Positions 50,266 through 60,319 of a DNA stretch of 64,000 bases are shown here, one piece after another (position 1 is the first letter of the stretch; the number at the start of each line of letters is the position of its first letter). Made by a program: the position numbers and the translations under genes. Below the pieces are notes generated by a model. It saw nothing but the letters and a program-made list of their open reading frames with translations, ran no database searches and had not been told where the DNA came from. The stretch is from Sediminicola luteus. Lineage in GTDB: Bacteria; Bacteroidota; Bacteroidia; Flavobacteriales; Flavobacteriaceae. The stretch covers positions 372,001 to 436,000 of the forward strand of contig NZ_NBWU01000001.1 in the NCBI RefSeq assembly GCF_002514735.1, in the 5' to 3' direction.

Positions 50266-51186
50266 CTACTCGCTAACAAACCCTTTACCCGCCCGATAAC
50301 TAAGTACGATACCATGGGTAGCGCCCAAGGGGGAACCCGACTCGTTACGGGTATAATTGTACAGGGCCCTGATGTTTTTCATTATATAAAACCCAGCCAT
50401 GGCCGTAAACGAACTATTGGTACGATAGCCTGCCCCGATCTCGATCATACTTTTGATACTTAAGGAAAGGTTCACATCGACTTGAAAAGGGGCACCGGAC
50501 TCATATTTGAACAACATACTGGGTTTTAAGATATAATCGGGACTATAGCGATCCAAGACAAAATGGTATCCGGTATACCCATAAATGGGTTTGGATAGTT
50601 TTAGATTATCTTGGTTAGAAAAGCTATCCCCAATCAAATTTGGTATGGAGACGCCTGCAAAGAAATTGGCATGCCCGAACATAACCCCAGCACCCGCCAT
50701 GGGCATGGTCGAATTGATATTCTCAGAAAAATTGGGGTCATCGGTAATGCCCAAACTCAATAAATTCTGATCGTACATAAGCACACCGGCTTGTAGACCA
50801 AAGGAAATAAAAGAACGGTCGTAGACCTTCCAATACGGATAGGCATTATCGTTCAATATTATACGATACGAATAGGCCCCGTAAATCTGGGTAGCGGTGG
50901 TTACCCCCACCTTATCGTTGATTACAGCCGCGCCCAAGCCCATGTTCCTATCCCGAATGCCACTATGGGCCGAGAAAGAAAAGGTCTTTGGCGCCCCGTC
51001 AAATTCCGAGCTACCAAAACCGATATTGCTCAGGTTGGCCTCCCAATCGCCTTGAATACCCGCATAGGCCGGATTCACCAAAAAAGGATTGTAATTATAT
51101 TCGGTAAAAGTGGGCGTCTGCTGGCCCCAAACCGAAACACTGACCCAAAACAAAAGTAGGAATGGATGGTATAAAAATCTGGTCAT
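50266..51186 (-). CDS. PorP/SprF-family type IX secretion membrane protein
   Basis: A 306-residue outer-membrane protein with signal peptide and N-terminal QQTPTFTEYNYNPFLVNPAYAG, the conserved opening of PorP/SprF proteins, followed by beta-barrel strands. These proteins assist secretion or surface attachment of a partner with a gliding-motility type C-terminal domain. The partner is encoded two bases upstream (51189-58898), so the two are co-expressed. The gene is separated from the sigma factor gene by 159 bp with no clear terminator. Confidence 0.92.
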   Translation of the reverse strand: MTRFLYHPFLLLFWVSVSVWGQQTPTFTEYNYNPFLVNPAYAGIQGDWEANLSNIGFGSSEFDGAPKTFSFSAHSGIRDRNMGLGAAVINDKVGVTTATQIYGAYSYRIILNDNAYPYWKVYDRSFISFGLQAGVLMYDQNLLSLGITDDPNFSENINSTMPMAGAGVMFGHANFFAGVSIPNLIGDSFSNQDNLKLSKPIYGYTGYHFVLDRYSPDYILKPSMLFKYESGAPFQVDVNLSLSIKSMIEIGAGYRTNSSFTAMAGFYIMKNIRALYNYTRNESGSPLGATHGIVLSYRAGKGFVSE

Positions 51187-51188
51187 GA

Positions 51189-54100
51189 TTATCGTTTAAG
51201 GACTAGGAACCCTTGGGTTGCCTTTAGGTTATGGGATTCAGGAATATCGATTTGGAAGAAATAGGTGCCTTCGGGTAAGGTACCCCCACCCCTGTTGGTA
51301 AGTTGGTTGGCCTGGCCCCGAAATACCTGTGAAACATTGTCGTAACCCGATATCTTAAATACGGCATCGCCCCATCTGTTGTATATGGTCACCACGTTAT
51401 TAGGGTATTGTTCTATTCCTTTGATTTCCCAAAATTCGTTGATACCATCGCCATCGGGAGAGAAACCATATTGGGTCTCTACTTCGGGTTCTTCTATAGT
51501 GGTAAACGACTGTTCGTCACAGCCCGTAGCATCGCCATCTTCGTTATAGGGAATTATGGTTACAAAAATTTCACTTTCGAATGGTAAATCGGTAGCCAAT
51601 TGATAACTGGTCAAAAGGCCCACATCTACCAAGGGCAATAGATCATCACCGCCGGGAGAAGTCCCCACGCCAAGGTGGTAGCCTGTGGCCGTATCTATGG
51701 CCTCCCATTCCAAAACCGTGTCCACAGCTACTTCGGTGTCTCCTGTGGCCGGATGCACCAAGGCACTACAGGGGGGCGGATTGGGTATACTTAGGGTCGT
51801 AAATCGGACCTCGTCGCAAAAGGCCGAAGTTCCTGCGGTATTATAGGCCTCTACCAATAGATAGAGGTCTTGCCCTTCGGGTAGGGGCTGTGACCACTGA
51901 TAGGTGGTAACCGCGCCAACATCCATCGCATTTAATAGATTATATTGGCCTGACACGTTGCCCAAGGAAATACGGTAACCATCGGCTTGTGTAACCTCTT
52001 GCCACGAAAATGCGGTATCTATGGGTACGGCCGTATCGCCTTGGCTTGGGTATACCATTAACGGACAGTCTGGAATCGTTTGTGGGGGTACGGTTACAAA
52101 ACTTTCTTCGGCGCAACCCAAGGCATCACCAGCGGTATTGTAAGGAACTATTGTTACGTAATAGGTTACGCTTTCTACCCATCCCGGGCCAAAACTATAG
52201 CTGGTTACATTGCCTACATCTTCGTTTAGGGTAATCTCACCGCCACCGTTTACCGAACCTACCGTAATTCGATAGCCTAAGGCCTCGGGTATGGCAGCCC
52301 ATTCGATATTGGCATCCAATGGTACATTGATGGCCCCATTCAGCGGGGAGGTCATGGCCGTACAATTCGGTGGGGCAGCCCCATTAAGGGTGGTAAAACT
52401 ATTTTCGGAACAACCACTGGCATCCCCCAGGGCATTGTAGGGCACTACACTGACATAAATGGTAGTGTTCTCGGGCAGGTCGTCCGGCAAATCGTAGGTG
52501 ATATTGGCTCCCACGTCGACATTATCTACTATATCGTTACCCCCACTGCTTGTGGCCACGGTCAATCGGTAGCCGGTAGCCTCACCTAAGGGAATCCAGC
52601 TGATATCGGTATCCAAGGCAACCCCCACGGCATTGGGTGCAGGTACCAATAGGTTGGAACAGGCCGGTGGACTGGGTGCTACATTGGTATCGAAACGTTC
52701 TTCGGTACAACCTACGGCATCGCCCACCGCATTATAAGGGGTAATAGTAACGAATATGGGCGATAATCCCGGCAGATCGTTGGGTAAATCGTAAGTGGTT
52801 ACGTTCCCCACATCTAACTGGTCTAGAATATCGTTACCGCCACTAGTGGTTCCCATACGTATTCGGTAGCCCGTGGCCGTGGCCGAAGCCGCCCAGGAAA
52901 TATCGGAATCTACGAACACCCCGGTGGCATTGTTCGTAGGGTCGGTCAATTGGGTACAAGTCGGTAAAGTGGCCACGGTTTCCGTGGTAAAACTTTCTTC
53001 GGTACAACCCAAGGCATCCCCTTCAGCGTTATACGGAACAATCGTGACGAAATAGGTGGTCGATCCGTCCAATTCGGCGGCAAGGTCATAGGTTGTTATA
53101 TTACCTACATTGGCCGCATTCAGAATATCGGTGGCACCGCTCGTGGTGCCCATATTAATCTTATAGCCAGTTGCCGTTGGTGACACGGTCCAAGACAAAT
53201 CGATATCGACGGCTACATCGGTGGCTCCACTTAAAGGCGCCGTCAATTGGGTACAAGCCGGTACCGTGGCCACGGTTTCAGTGGTAAAACTTTCTTCGGT
53301 ACAACCCAAGGCATCCCCTTCAGCGTTATACGGAACAATCGTGACGAAATAGGTGGTCGATCCGTCCAAATCGGCGGCAAGGTCATAGGTAGTTATATTA
53401 CCTACATTGGCCACATTCAGAATATCGGTGGCGCCGCTCGTGGTGCCCATATTGATCTTATAGCCGGTTGCCGTTGGTGATGCTGTCCAAGATAAATCAG
53501 TATCGATAGCTACATCGGTGGCTCCGCTTAAAGGCGCCGTCAATTGGGTACAGGCCGGTACGGTGGCCACGGTTTCAGTCGTGAAGCTTTCTTCGGTACA
53601 GGTCGTGGCCGGTCCGTTGGCGTTATAGGGTACAATGGTCAGGTATACCGTAGTGTTTTCGGGTAGATCGGTGGCCAAATCATAAGTGGTCACATTACCT
53701 ACATCCAAATTATCCAAAAGGTCATTACCCCCAGAACTCGTACCTAGGGTAAGCCTATAACCATCGGTATTGGCAGCAGCCGTCCAACTTAAATCGGTAG
53801 AAACGGCAATATCGGTTGCGCCGTTCAATGGGGATACCAAAGCCGTACAGGCTGGTGGATCATTCAGGGTACCGGCACCTGTCCTAAAGCTTTCTTCGGT
53901 ACAGGCCAAGGCATCGCCAATATTGTTATACGGGATTATGCTTACATAATACGTACGATTGGTACGTAGGTCGTCGGGAAAGGAAAATGTAGTCGCATTG
54001 CCAACATCAACCTGATTTACTACTTCATTACCCCCTTGGGTAGTACCTACCACTACCAAATAACCGGTGGCATCGGCTACGGCATTCCACGCCAAGCCGG

Positions 54101-57100
54101 TATCGACGGGTACATTGGTAGTACCATTCAATGGATTGCTTAAAGTGGTACAAGCTGGTGGCACGGGTATTAACTCCGTGGTGAAAGAGGCTTCGGTACA
54201 GGCCGTGGCATCGCCTTCGGCATTATACGGGGTTAGGGTTACGAATATTTGGGTATCCTCTGGTAAATCGGTGGTTAGATCGTAGGTGGTTACATTGCCT
54301 AAGTCTACATTGGAAAGCACTTCATTACCCCCAGATGTAGTACCCACGGAAATTCGATAGCCATCGGCATTGGCCACAGGGGCCCAGCTTATATCGGTGG
54401 TTACCTCCACCTCCGTAGCGCCATCTACCGGAAGGGTCAAGACCGTACAATCGGGAACGGGAGCGATGATGGTATTGGTAATGGTAAAGCTTTCCTCGAC
54501 ACAACCCACGGCATCTCCTGTATCGTTATAAGGTACCAAGCTTACGAACACCGTATCGCCTGCATTAAAATCATTGGTAAAACTATAGGTGGTTTCGGTT
54601 ACGGCCTCATTGTTTACCACGACCACATTACCGGGCATGGTCCTTACCGTTAACCTGTAACCACGCGCAAATAGGGCGCTATCCCAACTTAGGTTGGTGT
54701 TTTCGGGTACGTCTATGGCCCCATTCAAAGGGGAGGTCAATTGGGTACAGGCCGGAAGCGGACAATCCAACACATCGCCGGTGATGATCCAGCCATAGGT
54801 GTCGATTATAGCCTGTCGTTCTTCCAGGGCATCGCAATAGGGCAAGGTGGCCGCCCCAAATTGCAATCCGGGTGTAAGGGTCTGTTCAGACCAGGCAATA
54901 AGCGTATTGTCATAGTTAGTACGTGACAGCCCAGCATTGTCCAACATTTCTTGAACTTGGGTTACTTGGGCCATATTCCAATCGCCCAAATCTTGATCGA
55001 AAGCTGTGGCATTATCGAACATGGACCGCATGCTAGTAGTTCGAATATCCCATTGTTCCATGTTCTGGTTATAGGCCGAGGCATTTCGGAACATATAATC
55101 CATATTAGCGACGTTGAACACCCGCCAATTGTTCAGATTTTGATCAAAGGCCGTAGCCCCACTGAACATGGCCGACATATTTTCCACGCGACGCACGTTC
55201 CACGATCCAATGGCCGAATTAAAGCTGGTGGCGCCTTGGAACATACGCTCCATAGTGGTTACCGAGGCCACGTTCCAGGCATCCATACTTTGATTATAGG
55301 TCGTGGCATTTTGGAACATACCACCCAAAGTGGTGACAAAGGAAACATCCCATGCATTGAGGTTTTGATCAAAAACCGTAGCCCCATAGAACATTTCGAA
55401 CATGTTCTGGGCTTCCCCCGTATCCCAGTTGCCCAAGGATCCGTTAAAACTTTCGGCCCCTTTGAACATGGCCTCAAAATCGGTTACCGAGGCCACATTC
55501 CAGTTATTCAATTCTTGATCAAAGGCCAAAGCCTCTTCGAACATAGATTCCATTAAGGTTACCGAACTTACATCCCAAGTATTTATAGGCTGATTAAACA
55601 GTTCGGCCTCTTCGAACATCGATGTCATATTGGCCACGGCGCTTACATCCCAATTGGCCAAAGGTTGGTTAAAACTTTCGGCATTTCGGAACATGGCGGT
55701 CATATTGACCACGGAGTTTACATCCCAAGTATTTAAGGGACTATTAAAGGCTACGGCATAGCTGAACATATACCGCATATTGGTTACATGGGTTACGTTC
55801 CAGTTGCTGATGTCTTGGTTAAAACTTCGGGCCGAGCTGAACATGGCCGACATATCGGTTACCTGGCCCACATTCCAATTGTTCAAGGGTTGGTCAAAAC
55901 TACGGGCACTGGTGAACATATCACTCATATCGGTAACATTGGACACGTTCCAGGTGTTCAAGGGTTGATTAAAATCTACACATCGCTCGAACATCTCCGA
56001 CATATTCGTCACTTGGGAAACATCCCAATTGTCTAGCGGTTGGTTGAAGGCCATATCGTATACAAAACCGTTGAACATGCCATGCATATCGGTCACATTG
56101 GATACATCCCAACTATTTAAGGGTTGGTTGAAGGACTCTGCCCTTTCAAATGCTTCGGACATATCGGTTACCGACGACACATCCCAGCCATCCAAAGGTT
56201 GATTAAAGGCCTTGGCTTGCTCGAACATACTCCGAATAGTAGTCACATTAGACATGTTCCAAGAATTCAAGGGTTGATTGAATTTGGAAGCCGAATAAAA
56301 CATACTACTCATATGGGTAACATTGGAAACGTCCCAATTGTTTAAGGGTTGATCGAACTCGGAAGCCCCTACAAAGGTGGAAATCATATGGGTTACATTG
56401 GAGACATCCCAGTTATTGATGTCTCCATTAAACTCGCGACACCCACTGAACATACTCGTCATATGGGTAACTTGGGAAAGGTCGGGTACATCGGTGGCAT
56501 TATAGGTCATATTACGACAACCATAGAAGGCACGTTCCATAGATTGCCACTGTTGGGTACCCCATTGGTCTATGGTCTGTAATTTAATGGCATCGGTATT
56601 GGAATAATCGTGATATGGCGCCGGGTAATCGCCAATAATCGATACCGTATACACGCCCGGATTGAGGTAGGTATGGGTAATATCGCCAGTTACATTGTTA
56701 TTGTATTCACCATCGCCCCAATCTATGGAATAGTTGTAGCTTAAATAGTTCGGGTAGCCTGTATTGGCCTCGATCTTTAACTGATTGGCGTTGGTCGTGG
56801 ATGAGCTGGTAACCGAAGTATCGTAAGTAAGTTTAAAGGCATCGGGACTGTTAACCCAACTATCTACCACGGTAAAACTCATTTCGGTACAACCCGTAGC
56901 CGGGCCTTCGGCATTGTATGGAACCACGGTAACGTAAACCGTATCGCCCGGAATAAATTCGTTGGTAAAAATAACTTTGACCACATTGCCTACATCCTCG
57001 TTGTCATAAATCACTTGGGTGGTTGCACCGTTTTCGCGCCGTATGCTAATGCGGTAACCCGTGGCATTGGGGGCCGGGGCCCATCGAATATCGGAATTGG

Positions 57101-58898
57101 CAGGCACATTGGTATCGCCATCCAAAGGTGCGGTAACCTGGGTACAGAGTACAAAAGAACAATTGGGAATATCGCCGGTAAAGTTCCAACTGTGGTCGTC
57201 TATCAATTCTTGACGGGCCGCCATACCATCGCAATACTTAAGCGCAGTTGCCCCAAAATTTATATTGTCCCTCACCGATTGGGTGGCCCAACCGATCAGT
57301 ACGTTGTCGTAATTCTCTTGGGAAAGACCACTGTTGGAGAAAATATCGGTCATATTCGATACATTGGCAATATTCCAAGGGGCTAGATTCCGGTTAAAAA
57401 CACTGGCCGAAAGGAACATACCATTCATATTGGAAGCCGCGGAAACATCCCAGCCACTGATGTCTTGATCGAATACCGATTGTGCAAAGCTGCGTTGAAA
57501 ATTGGTTACCGCACTTACATTCCATAAATCCAAAGGCTGATTAAACGATTCAGATCTATAAAAGACATAAGACATATTGGTCACTTGAGATACATTCCAA
57601 GCATTCAGGTTTATGTTAAAAGTCTCGGTTTCTTGGAACATGGAGGCCATACTGGTCACATTGCCCACATTCCACCCGCTGATATCCTGGTTGAAAGCAT
57701 CGGCCCTTTCGAACATTCGGTTCATATTCGTTACCTGGCTTACATCCCAATTATTTAGGGGTTGGTCAAAGTCCCGAGTATCCCTGAACATATTTGCCAT
57801 ATCGGTGACATTACTTACGTTCCAGGTATTTAGGGGTTGATTAAATACCATCGTGGCATAAAAGCCATCGAACATGCCACTCATATCGGTAACCGAAGAC
57901 ACATCCCATTGATCCAAGGGTTGGTTAAAATAGGTAGCCCTAAGGAACATATCGGACATATCTGTCACATTACTTACGTTCCAATTGTTAATGTTCTGGT
58001 TAAAATCGCAATATTGTGAAAACATGCCACTCATATCGGTAACCGCAGCAACATCCCAATTGTTCAAAGGTTGATCAAAGTCGGCACCCGCAAACATATC
58101 TACCATTAAGGTAACATTAGCTACGTTCCAGGTATTCAAGGGTCGGTTAAAACGATTGGCATAGGCGAACATACCACTCATATCGGTTACCTGACTAACA
58201 TCCCAATTGCCAATAATCTGATTAAAATTATTGGCTGCACGGAACATATTCTTGGTGGTGGTTACCGAGGCGGTATTCCAATTGTCCAAGGGCTCATTAA
58301 AGAGATGGGCCCCGGAAAAAGTTTCCGACATATCGGTTACCGAAATCGTATTCCAATTGTCCAAGGGTCGGTTAAATATCTCGGCATCGGCAAACATGCC
58401 GGAGATATCTGCAATAGTACTTACATTCCAATGGTTAAGAATGCCGTTCATGGCCACAGCTTCACGGAACATATTCTTTAAACTGATGACTTGCGTAAGA
58501 TCGGGTGCCGCAATGGCATCGAAATTAAGGTTGGTACAGCCGTAAAAGGCATTTTCGAAAGATTGCCAGGTGAGGTTTCCCCAATTGACTATTTCCAATA
58601 TCTTTTCGCGATCCCCGCCATCATTAAAGTAAATGGCCGGAAATGTACCACTGATACGTACGGTGTAAATACCGGCACTGGCATAGGTATGGGTAATATC
58701 TCCAGTGACATTGGTATCGGAATTTCCATCGCCCCAATCTACCGCGTAATTATAGGTAAAGGCCGGATTAGTAGGTATCGTAATCTCCGTGTCCAATGAA
58801 ACACCGGGCAGGGAAGTATCCCATCGGGTTTCAAAATCTTGGGCGGTTAGGGAAAGGGAAAAAAAGATAAGAACGAGCGACAACCATCGTACAAGCAT
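51189..58898 (-). CDS. Giant type IX-secreted repeat protein (PKD, 25-residue DUF285-type repeats, Fn3-like modules, type B sorting domain)
   Basis: A 2569-residue exported protein. Order: signal peptide (cleavage after LTAQ); PKD-like domain (about 25-100); 15 units of a 25-residue repeat of the DUF285 / BspA-like type with W-[ND]-V-S-x-V-T-x-M-x-x-M-F (about 155-530); a cap ending in GDIPNCS; one Fn3-like module (about 575-670); a second PKD-like domain; 20 more 25-residue repeats; a second cap; 11 further Fn3-like modules; and a C-terminal T9SS type B (gliding-motility-associated) domain starting at GFSPDGDGINEFWEIKG. The PKD-repeat-cap-Fn3 block thus occurs twice. Each Fn3-like module has a cysteine near its start and one in GCTEESF near its end, a possible disulfide. 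It is presumably a surface adhesin; function not proven. Confidence 0.93.
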   Translation of the reverse strand: MLVRWLSLVLIFFSLSLTAQDFETRWDTSLPGVSLDTEITIPTNPAFTYNYAVDWGDGNSDTNVTGDITHTYASAGIYTVRISGTFPAIYFNDGGDREKILEIVNWGNLTWQSFENAFYGCTNLNFDAIAAPDLTQVISLKNMFREAVAMNGILNHWNVSTIADISGMFADAEIFNRPLDNWNTISVTDMSETFSGAHLFNEPLDNWNTASVTTTKNMFRAANNFNQIIGNWDVSQVTDMSGMFAYANRFNRPLNTWNVANVTLMVDMFAGADFDQPLNNWDVAAVTDMSGMFSQYCDFNQNINNWNVSNVTDMSDMFLRATYFNQPLDQWDVSSVTDMSGMFDGFYATMVFNQPLNTWNVSNVTDMANMFRDTRDFDQPLNNWDVSQVTNMNRMFERADAFNQDISGWNVGNVTSMASMFQETETFNINLNAWNVSQVTNMSYVFYRSESFNQPLDLWNVSAVTNFQRSFAQSVFDQDISGWDVSAASNMNGMFLSASVFNRNLAPWNIANVSNMTDIFSNSGLSQENYDNVLIGWATQSVRDNINFGATALKYCDGMAARQELIDDHSWNFTGDIPNCSFVLCTQVTAPLDGDTNVPANSDIRWAPAPNATGYRISIRRENGATTQVIYDNEDVGNVVKVIFTNEFIPGDTVYVTVVPYNAEGPATGCTEMSFTVVDSWVNSPDAFKLTYDTSVTSSSTTNANQLKIEANTGYPNYLSYNYSIDWGDGEYNNNVTGDITHTYLNPGVYTVSIIGDYPAPYHDYSNTDAIKLQTIDQWGTQQWQSMERAFYGCRNMTYNATDVPDLSQVTHMTSMFSGCREFNGDINNWDVSNVTHMISTFVGASEFDQPLNNWDVSNVTHMSSMFYSASKFNQPLNSWNMSNVTTIRSMFEQAKAFNQPLDGWDVSSVTDMSEAFERAESFNQPLNSWDVSNVTDMHGMFNGFVYDMAFNQPLDNWDVSQVTNMSEMFERCVDFNQPLNTWNVSNVTDMSDMFTSARSFDQPLNNWNVGQVTDMSAMFSSARSFNQDISNWNVTHVTNMRYMFSYAVAFNSPLNTWDVNSVVNMTAMFRNAESFNQPLANWDVSAVANMTSMFEEAELFNQPINTWDVSSVTLMESMFEEALAFDQELNNWNVASVTDFEAMFKGAESFNGSLGNWDTGEAQNMFEMFYGATVFDQNLNAWDVSFVTTLGGMFQNATTYNQSMDAWNVASVTTMERMFQGATSFNSAIGSWNVRRVENMSAMFSGATAFDQNLNNWRVFNVANMDYMFRNASAYNQNMEQWDIRTTSMRSMFDNATAFDQDLGDWNMAQVTQVQEMLDNAGLSRTNYDNTLIAWSEQTLTPGLQFGAATLPYCDALEERQAIIDTYGWIITGDVLDCPLPACTQLTSPLNGAIDVPENTNLSWDSALFARGYRLTVRTMPGNVVVVNNEAVTETTYSFTNDFNAGDTVFVSLVPYNDTGDAVGCVEESFTITNTIIAPVPDCTVLTLPVDGATEVEVTTDISWAPVANADGYRISVGTTSGGNEVLSNVDLGNVTTYDLTTDLPEDTQIFVTLTPYNAEGDATACTEASFTTELIPVPPACTTLSNPLNGTTNVPVDTGLAWNAVADATGYLVVVGTTQGGNEVVNQVDVGNATTFSFPDDLRTNRTYYVSIIPYNNIGDALACTEESFRTGAGTLNDPPACTALVSPLNGATDIAVSTDLSWTAAANTDGYRLTLGTSSGGNDLLDNLDVGNVTTYDLATDLPENTTVYLTIVPYNANGPATTCTEESFTTETVATVPACTQLTAPLSGATDVAIDTDLSWTASPTATGYKINMGTTSGATDILNVANVGNITTYDLAADLDGSTTYFVTIVPYNAEGDALGCTEESFTTETVATVPACTQLTAPLSGATDVAVDIDLSWTVSPTATGYKINMGTTSGATDILNAANVGNITTYDLAAELDGSTTYFVTIVPYNAEGDALGCTEESFTTETVATLPTCTQLTDPTNNATGVFVDSDISWAASATATGYRIRMGTTSGGNDILDQLDVGNVTTYDLPNDLPGLSPIFVTITPYNAVGDAVGCTEERFDTNVAPSPPACSNLLVPAPNAVGVALDTDISWIPLGEATGYRLTVATSSGGNDIVDNVDVGANITYDLPDDLPENTTIYVSVVPYNALGDASGCSENSFTTLNGAAPPNCTAMTSPLNGAINVPLDANIEWAAIPEALGYRITVGSVNGGGEITLNEDVGNVTSYSFGPGWVESVTYYVTIVPYNTAGDALGCAEESFVTVPPQTIPDCPLMVYPSQGDTAVPIDTAFSWQEVTQADGYRISLGNVSGQYNLLNAMDVGAVTTYQWSQPLPEGQDLYLLVEAYNTAGTSAFCDEVRFTTLSIPNPPPCSALVHPATGDTEVAVDTVLEWEAIDTATGYHLGVGTSPGGDDLLPLVDVGLLTSYQLATDLPFESEIFVTIIPYNEDGDATGCDEQSFTTIEEPEVETQYGFSPDGDGINEFWEIKGIEQYPNNVVTIYNRWGDAVFKISGYDNVSQVFRGQANQLTNRGGGTLPEGTYFFQIDIPESHNLKATQGFLVLKR
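51483..54760 (-). repeat. Eleven tandem Fn3-like modules of the giant protein
   Basis: Eleven modules of about 95-99 residues with the pattern C-x-x-L-x-x-P-x-x-x-A-x-x-V ... SW ... GY-x-x-x-x-G ... YNAxGDAxGCTEESF. The modules are tandem and vary in identity. A twelfth copy stands alone after the first repeat block at about 56870-57160. Confidence 0.85.
52969..53562 (-). repeat. Near-identical tandem duplication of a 297-bp module
   Basis: The module at 52969-53265 is repeated in 53266-53562 with only a few base changes (for example TATCGACGGC against TATCGATAGC). The repeat unit is 99 codons, in frame. This points to a recent in-frame duplication, or to gene conversion between modules. Confidence 0.9.
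54935..56420 (-). repeat. 20-unit array of 25-residue DUF285-type repeats
   Basis: Second block of repeats of about 75 bp each in the giant protein, with the consensus FNQPLNxWDVSNVTDMSxMF. The units at the 3' end are more diverged. The array ends with a cap region containing YCDALEERQAIIDTYGW. Confidence 0.85.
57300..58436 (-). repeat. 15-unit array of 25-residue DUF285-type repeats
   Basis: First block of 75-bp repeats in the giant protein, ending with a cap region with YCDGMAARQELIDDHSW that matches the cap of the second block. One unit carries a three-residue insertion (GFYATMVFNQPL), and the second array has the same insertion in its fifth unit (GFVYDMAFNQPL), evidence that the blocks arose by duplication. 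Confidence 0.8.
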
Positions 58899-59197
58899 AG
58901 GGAACTTAGGGTATTTCTAAAATTAGGACCAATTTGGCCGCTAAAACTAAGTTCCGTTTCTAGTTAGGGAAACATAATGTTGTCAAAAGCAAGATTTATA
59001 TGGTGAGTTTGGTTTTTACCGCTAGTAAGTTTTTCTAGCATCCTAAACCCAGATTCCATCTAGCTTTTATAGGCTATTACCCTGTGGTCACATGTTGAAT
59101 GCCCTATTTCCAATCACAAAAAAGCCCCCCATTATATTGGAGGGCCCTTGGTGTAGTTGTTTAGGATGGTTTTATGCCGTTAAAATCCAAAGGCATT
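58899..59197. other. 299-bp intergenic region upstream of the giant protein gene
   Basis: Separates the giant-protein promoter from the 3' end of the next minus-strand lipoprotein gene. It contains the terminator at 59118-59145. No ORF or RNA of note was found in 58899-59110; the giant-protein promoter should lie in the part nearest 58899, but no clear TAnnTTTG element was identified. Confidence 0.5.
59118..59145 (-). terminator. Terminator of the LamG-like lipoprotein gene
   Basis: GCCCCCC / GGAGGGC stem (one wobble) around ATTATATT, followed on the minus strand by six T residues. It lies 52 bases past the stop of the gene at 59198-60268. Confidence 0.7.
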
Positions 59198-60268
59198 TTA
59201 GAATTTATCTTCCCACAAAGTGGTTATTTCAGTATGGGTTAAATTGCGGTCGTAAATCGCCATTTCATCCAAGGTACCTTGAAAAGGGACGTCTACACAT
59301 ACGGCGCCACTACTATCTAAACGGTTGCCAATGGCCAAATGACTATCGGTATCCTCAATATCAAAAGGAAAAGCATTGACCGACGTAGCGAGGGTCAAGG
59401 TTTGTTCCGTTTGGTTGATAACCACTTCGAACCGATCTGACCATTCATTGGTACCCGGATCAGCTTTGTAGTTTACCACTACATGGTACCATTGATCTAA
59501 TTGGAGGTCGGTATCAGTTATAAAACCACGGTAGGCCGATGCGGAATTACCATAAAAAATGATGGATAACTTCCCATTTCTCACCCGCATAATGAACTCT
59601 TGCTCGTCTTCACCACAACTGGTCGATTGCGACAGTTTTGAGAGTATGGTGCTATTCTCGAGCGAAGTAGCTGGTTTCATCCAAAAGGAAATCGCAAAGT
59701 TCTTATCGACGCCATGAAAGAAGTCTTGATCATCTAAATCGATGAACGCCCCTGGTTTTGAAAAATCGAAAGCTTTGTCCGCTATGCCATTACGGTCTTC
59801 GGCCAGGGCCAATTCCATGGCGGTCCCGGTATTGGCATTGGCCGACATATCTGTGGCATCGCCGTCTAGGGGATAATGGGCCACAAGACCATTCTGGGGT
59901 ATTTTTACATCATTAAGGGTAATGGTTACCCCAGCATTTTTGGAGGTTGCCCCACTAGACACGACCACGGTGGCCGTAATTTGTGGTTGGCTTTCAAAGT
60001 CGAACAAATCGGCATTTTTAACCGTAATCTTTCCAGAACTGGCATCTAGGGCCAAAGCCCCTGAGGGGTTCTCTTGGGTTAATTTGAAATTTAGGGAACC
60101 TTGATCCGTACTCCCCATAACCGTAGAAATATCTTGTCCGGTTTTGGGGTTTTCATCTATGGTTACTTTAACATCGGCAGTGGTTACCTTGGTCGTACTT
60201 GGTGCATCGTCTTTGCCGCAAGAAAAGCTTAACAGGGCCAATATTATGGCCGTACTTATTTTTTTCAT
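59198..60268 (-). CDS. Surface lipoprotein with cadherin-like and LamG-like domains
   Basis: A 356-residue lipoprotein (lipobox LSFSC, cysteine near residue 17). A cadherin-like domain (about 30-130: DVKVTIDENPKTGQDISTV and FDFESQPQITATVVV) precedes a concanavalin-like LamG_3-type domain (about 145-355: LVAHYPLDGDATDMSANANTG and FQGTLDEMAIYDRNLT). The second domain binds carbohydrate or other ligands in many Bacteroidota surface proteins. It is 51 bp downstream of the NHL lipoprotein gene with the same N-terminal fold type, so the two may act in one complex. Confidence 0.82.
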   Translation of the reverse strand: MKKISTAIILALLSFSCGKDDAPSTTKVTTADVKVTIDENPKTGQDISTVMGSTDQGSLNFKLTQENPSGALALDASSGKITVKNADLFDFESQPQITATVVVSSGATSKNAGVTITLNDVKIPQNGLVAHYPLDGDATDMSANANTGTAMELALAEDRNGIADKAFDFSKPGAFIDLDDQDFFHGVDKNFAISFWMKPATSLENSTILSKLSQSTSCGEDEQEFIMRVRNGKLSIIFYGNSASAYRGFITDTDLQLDQWYHVVVNYKADPGTNEWSDRFEVVINQTEQTLTLATSVNAFPFDIEDTDSHLAIGNRLDSSGAVCVDVPFQGTLDEMAIYDRNLTHTEITTLWEDKF

Positions 60269-60319
60269 CGTATTGGATTTAATATTGATTTGTACATTGA
60301 TTCGATTAGCATTCGGGGC

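Noticed and set aside
54951-55556. 201-codon open frame in the antisense strand of the giant repeat protein
   Set aside because: It is a reflection of the 25-codon repeats on the opposite strand (regular HIxHIxG pattern). No start-region signal is present.
54935-58436. Regular 75-bp repeats that might look like a CRISPR or satellite array
   Set aside because: The period equals 25 codons of a coding frame, the units differ mainly at third positions and at variable residues, and no spacer/repeat structure exists.
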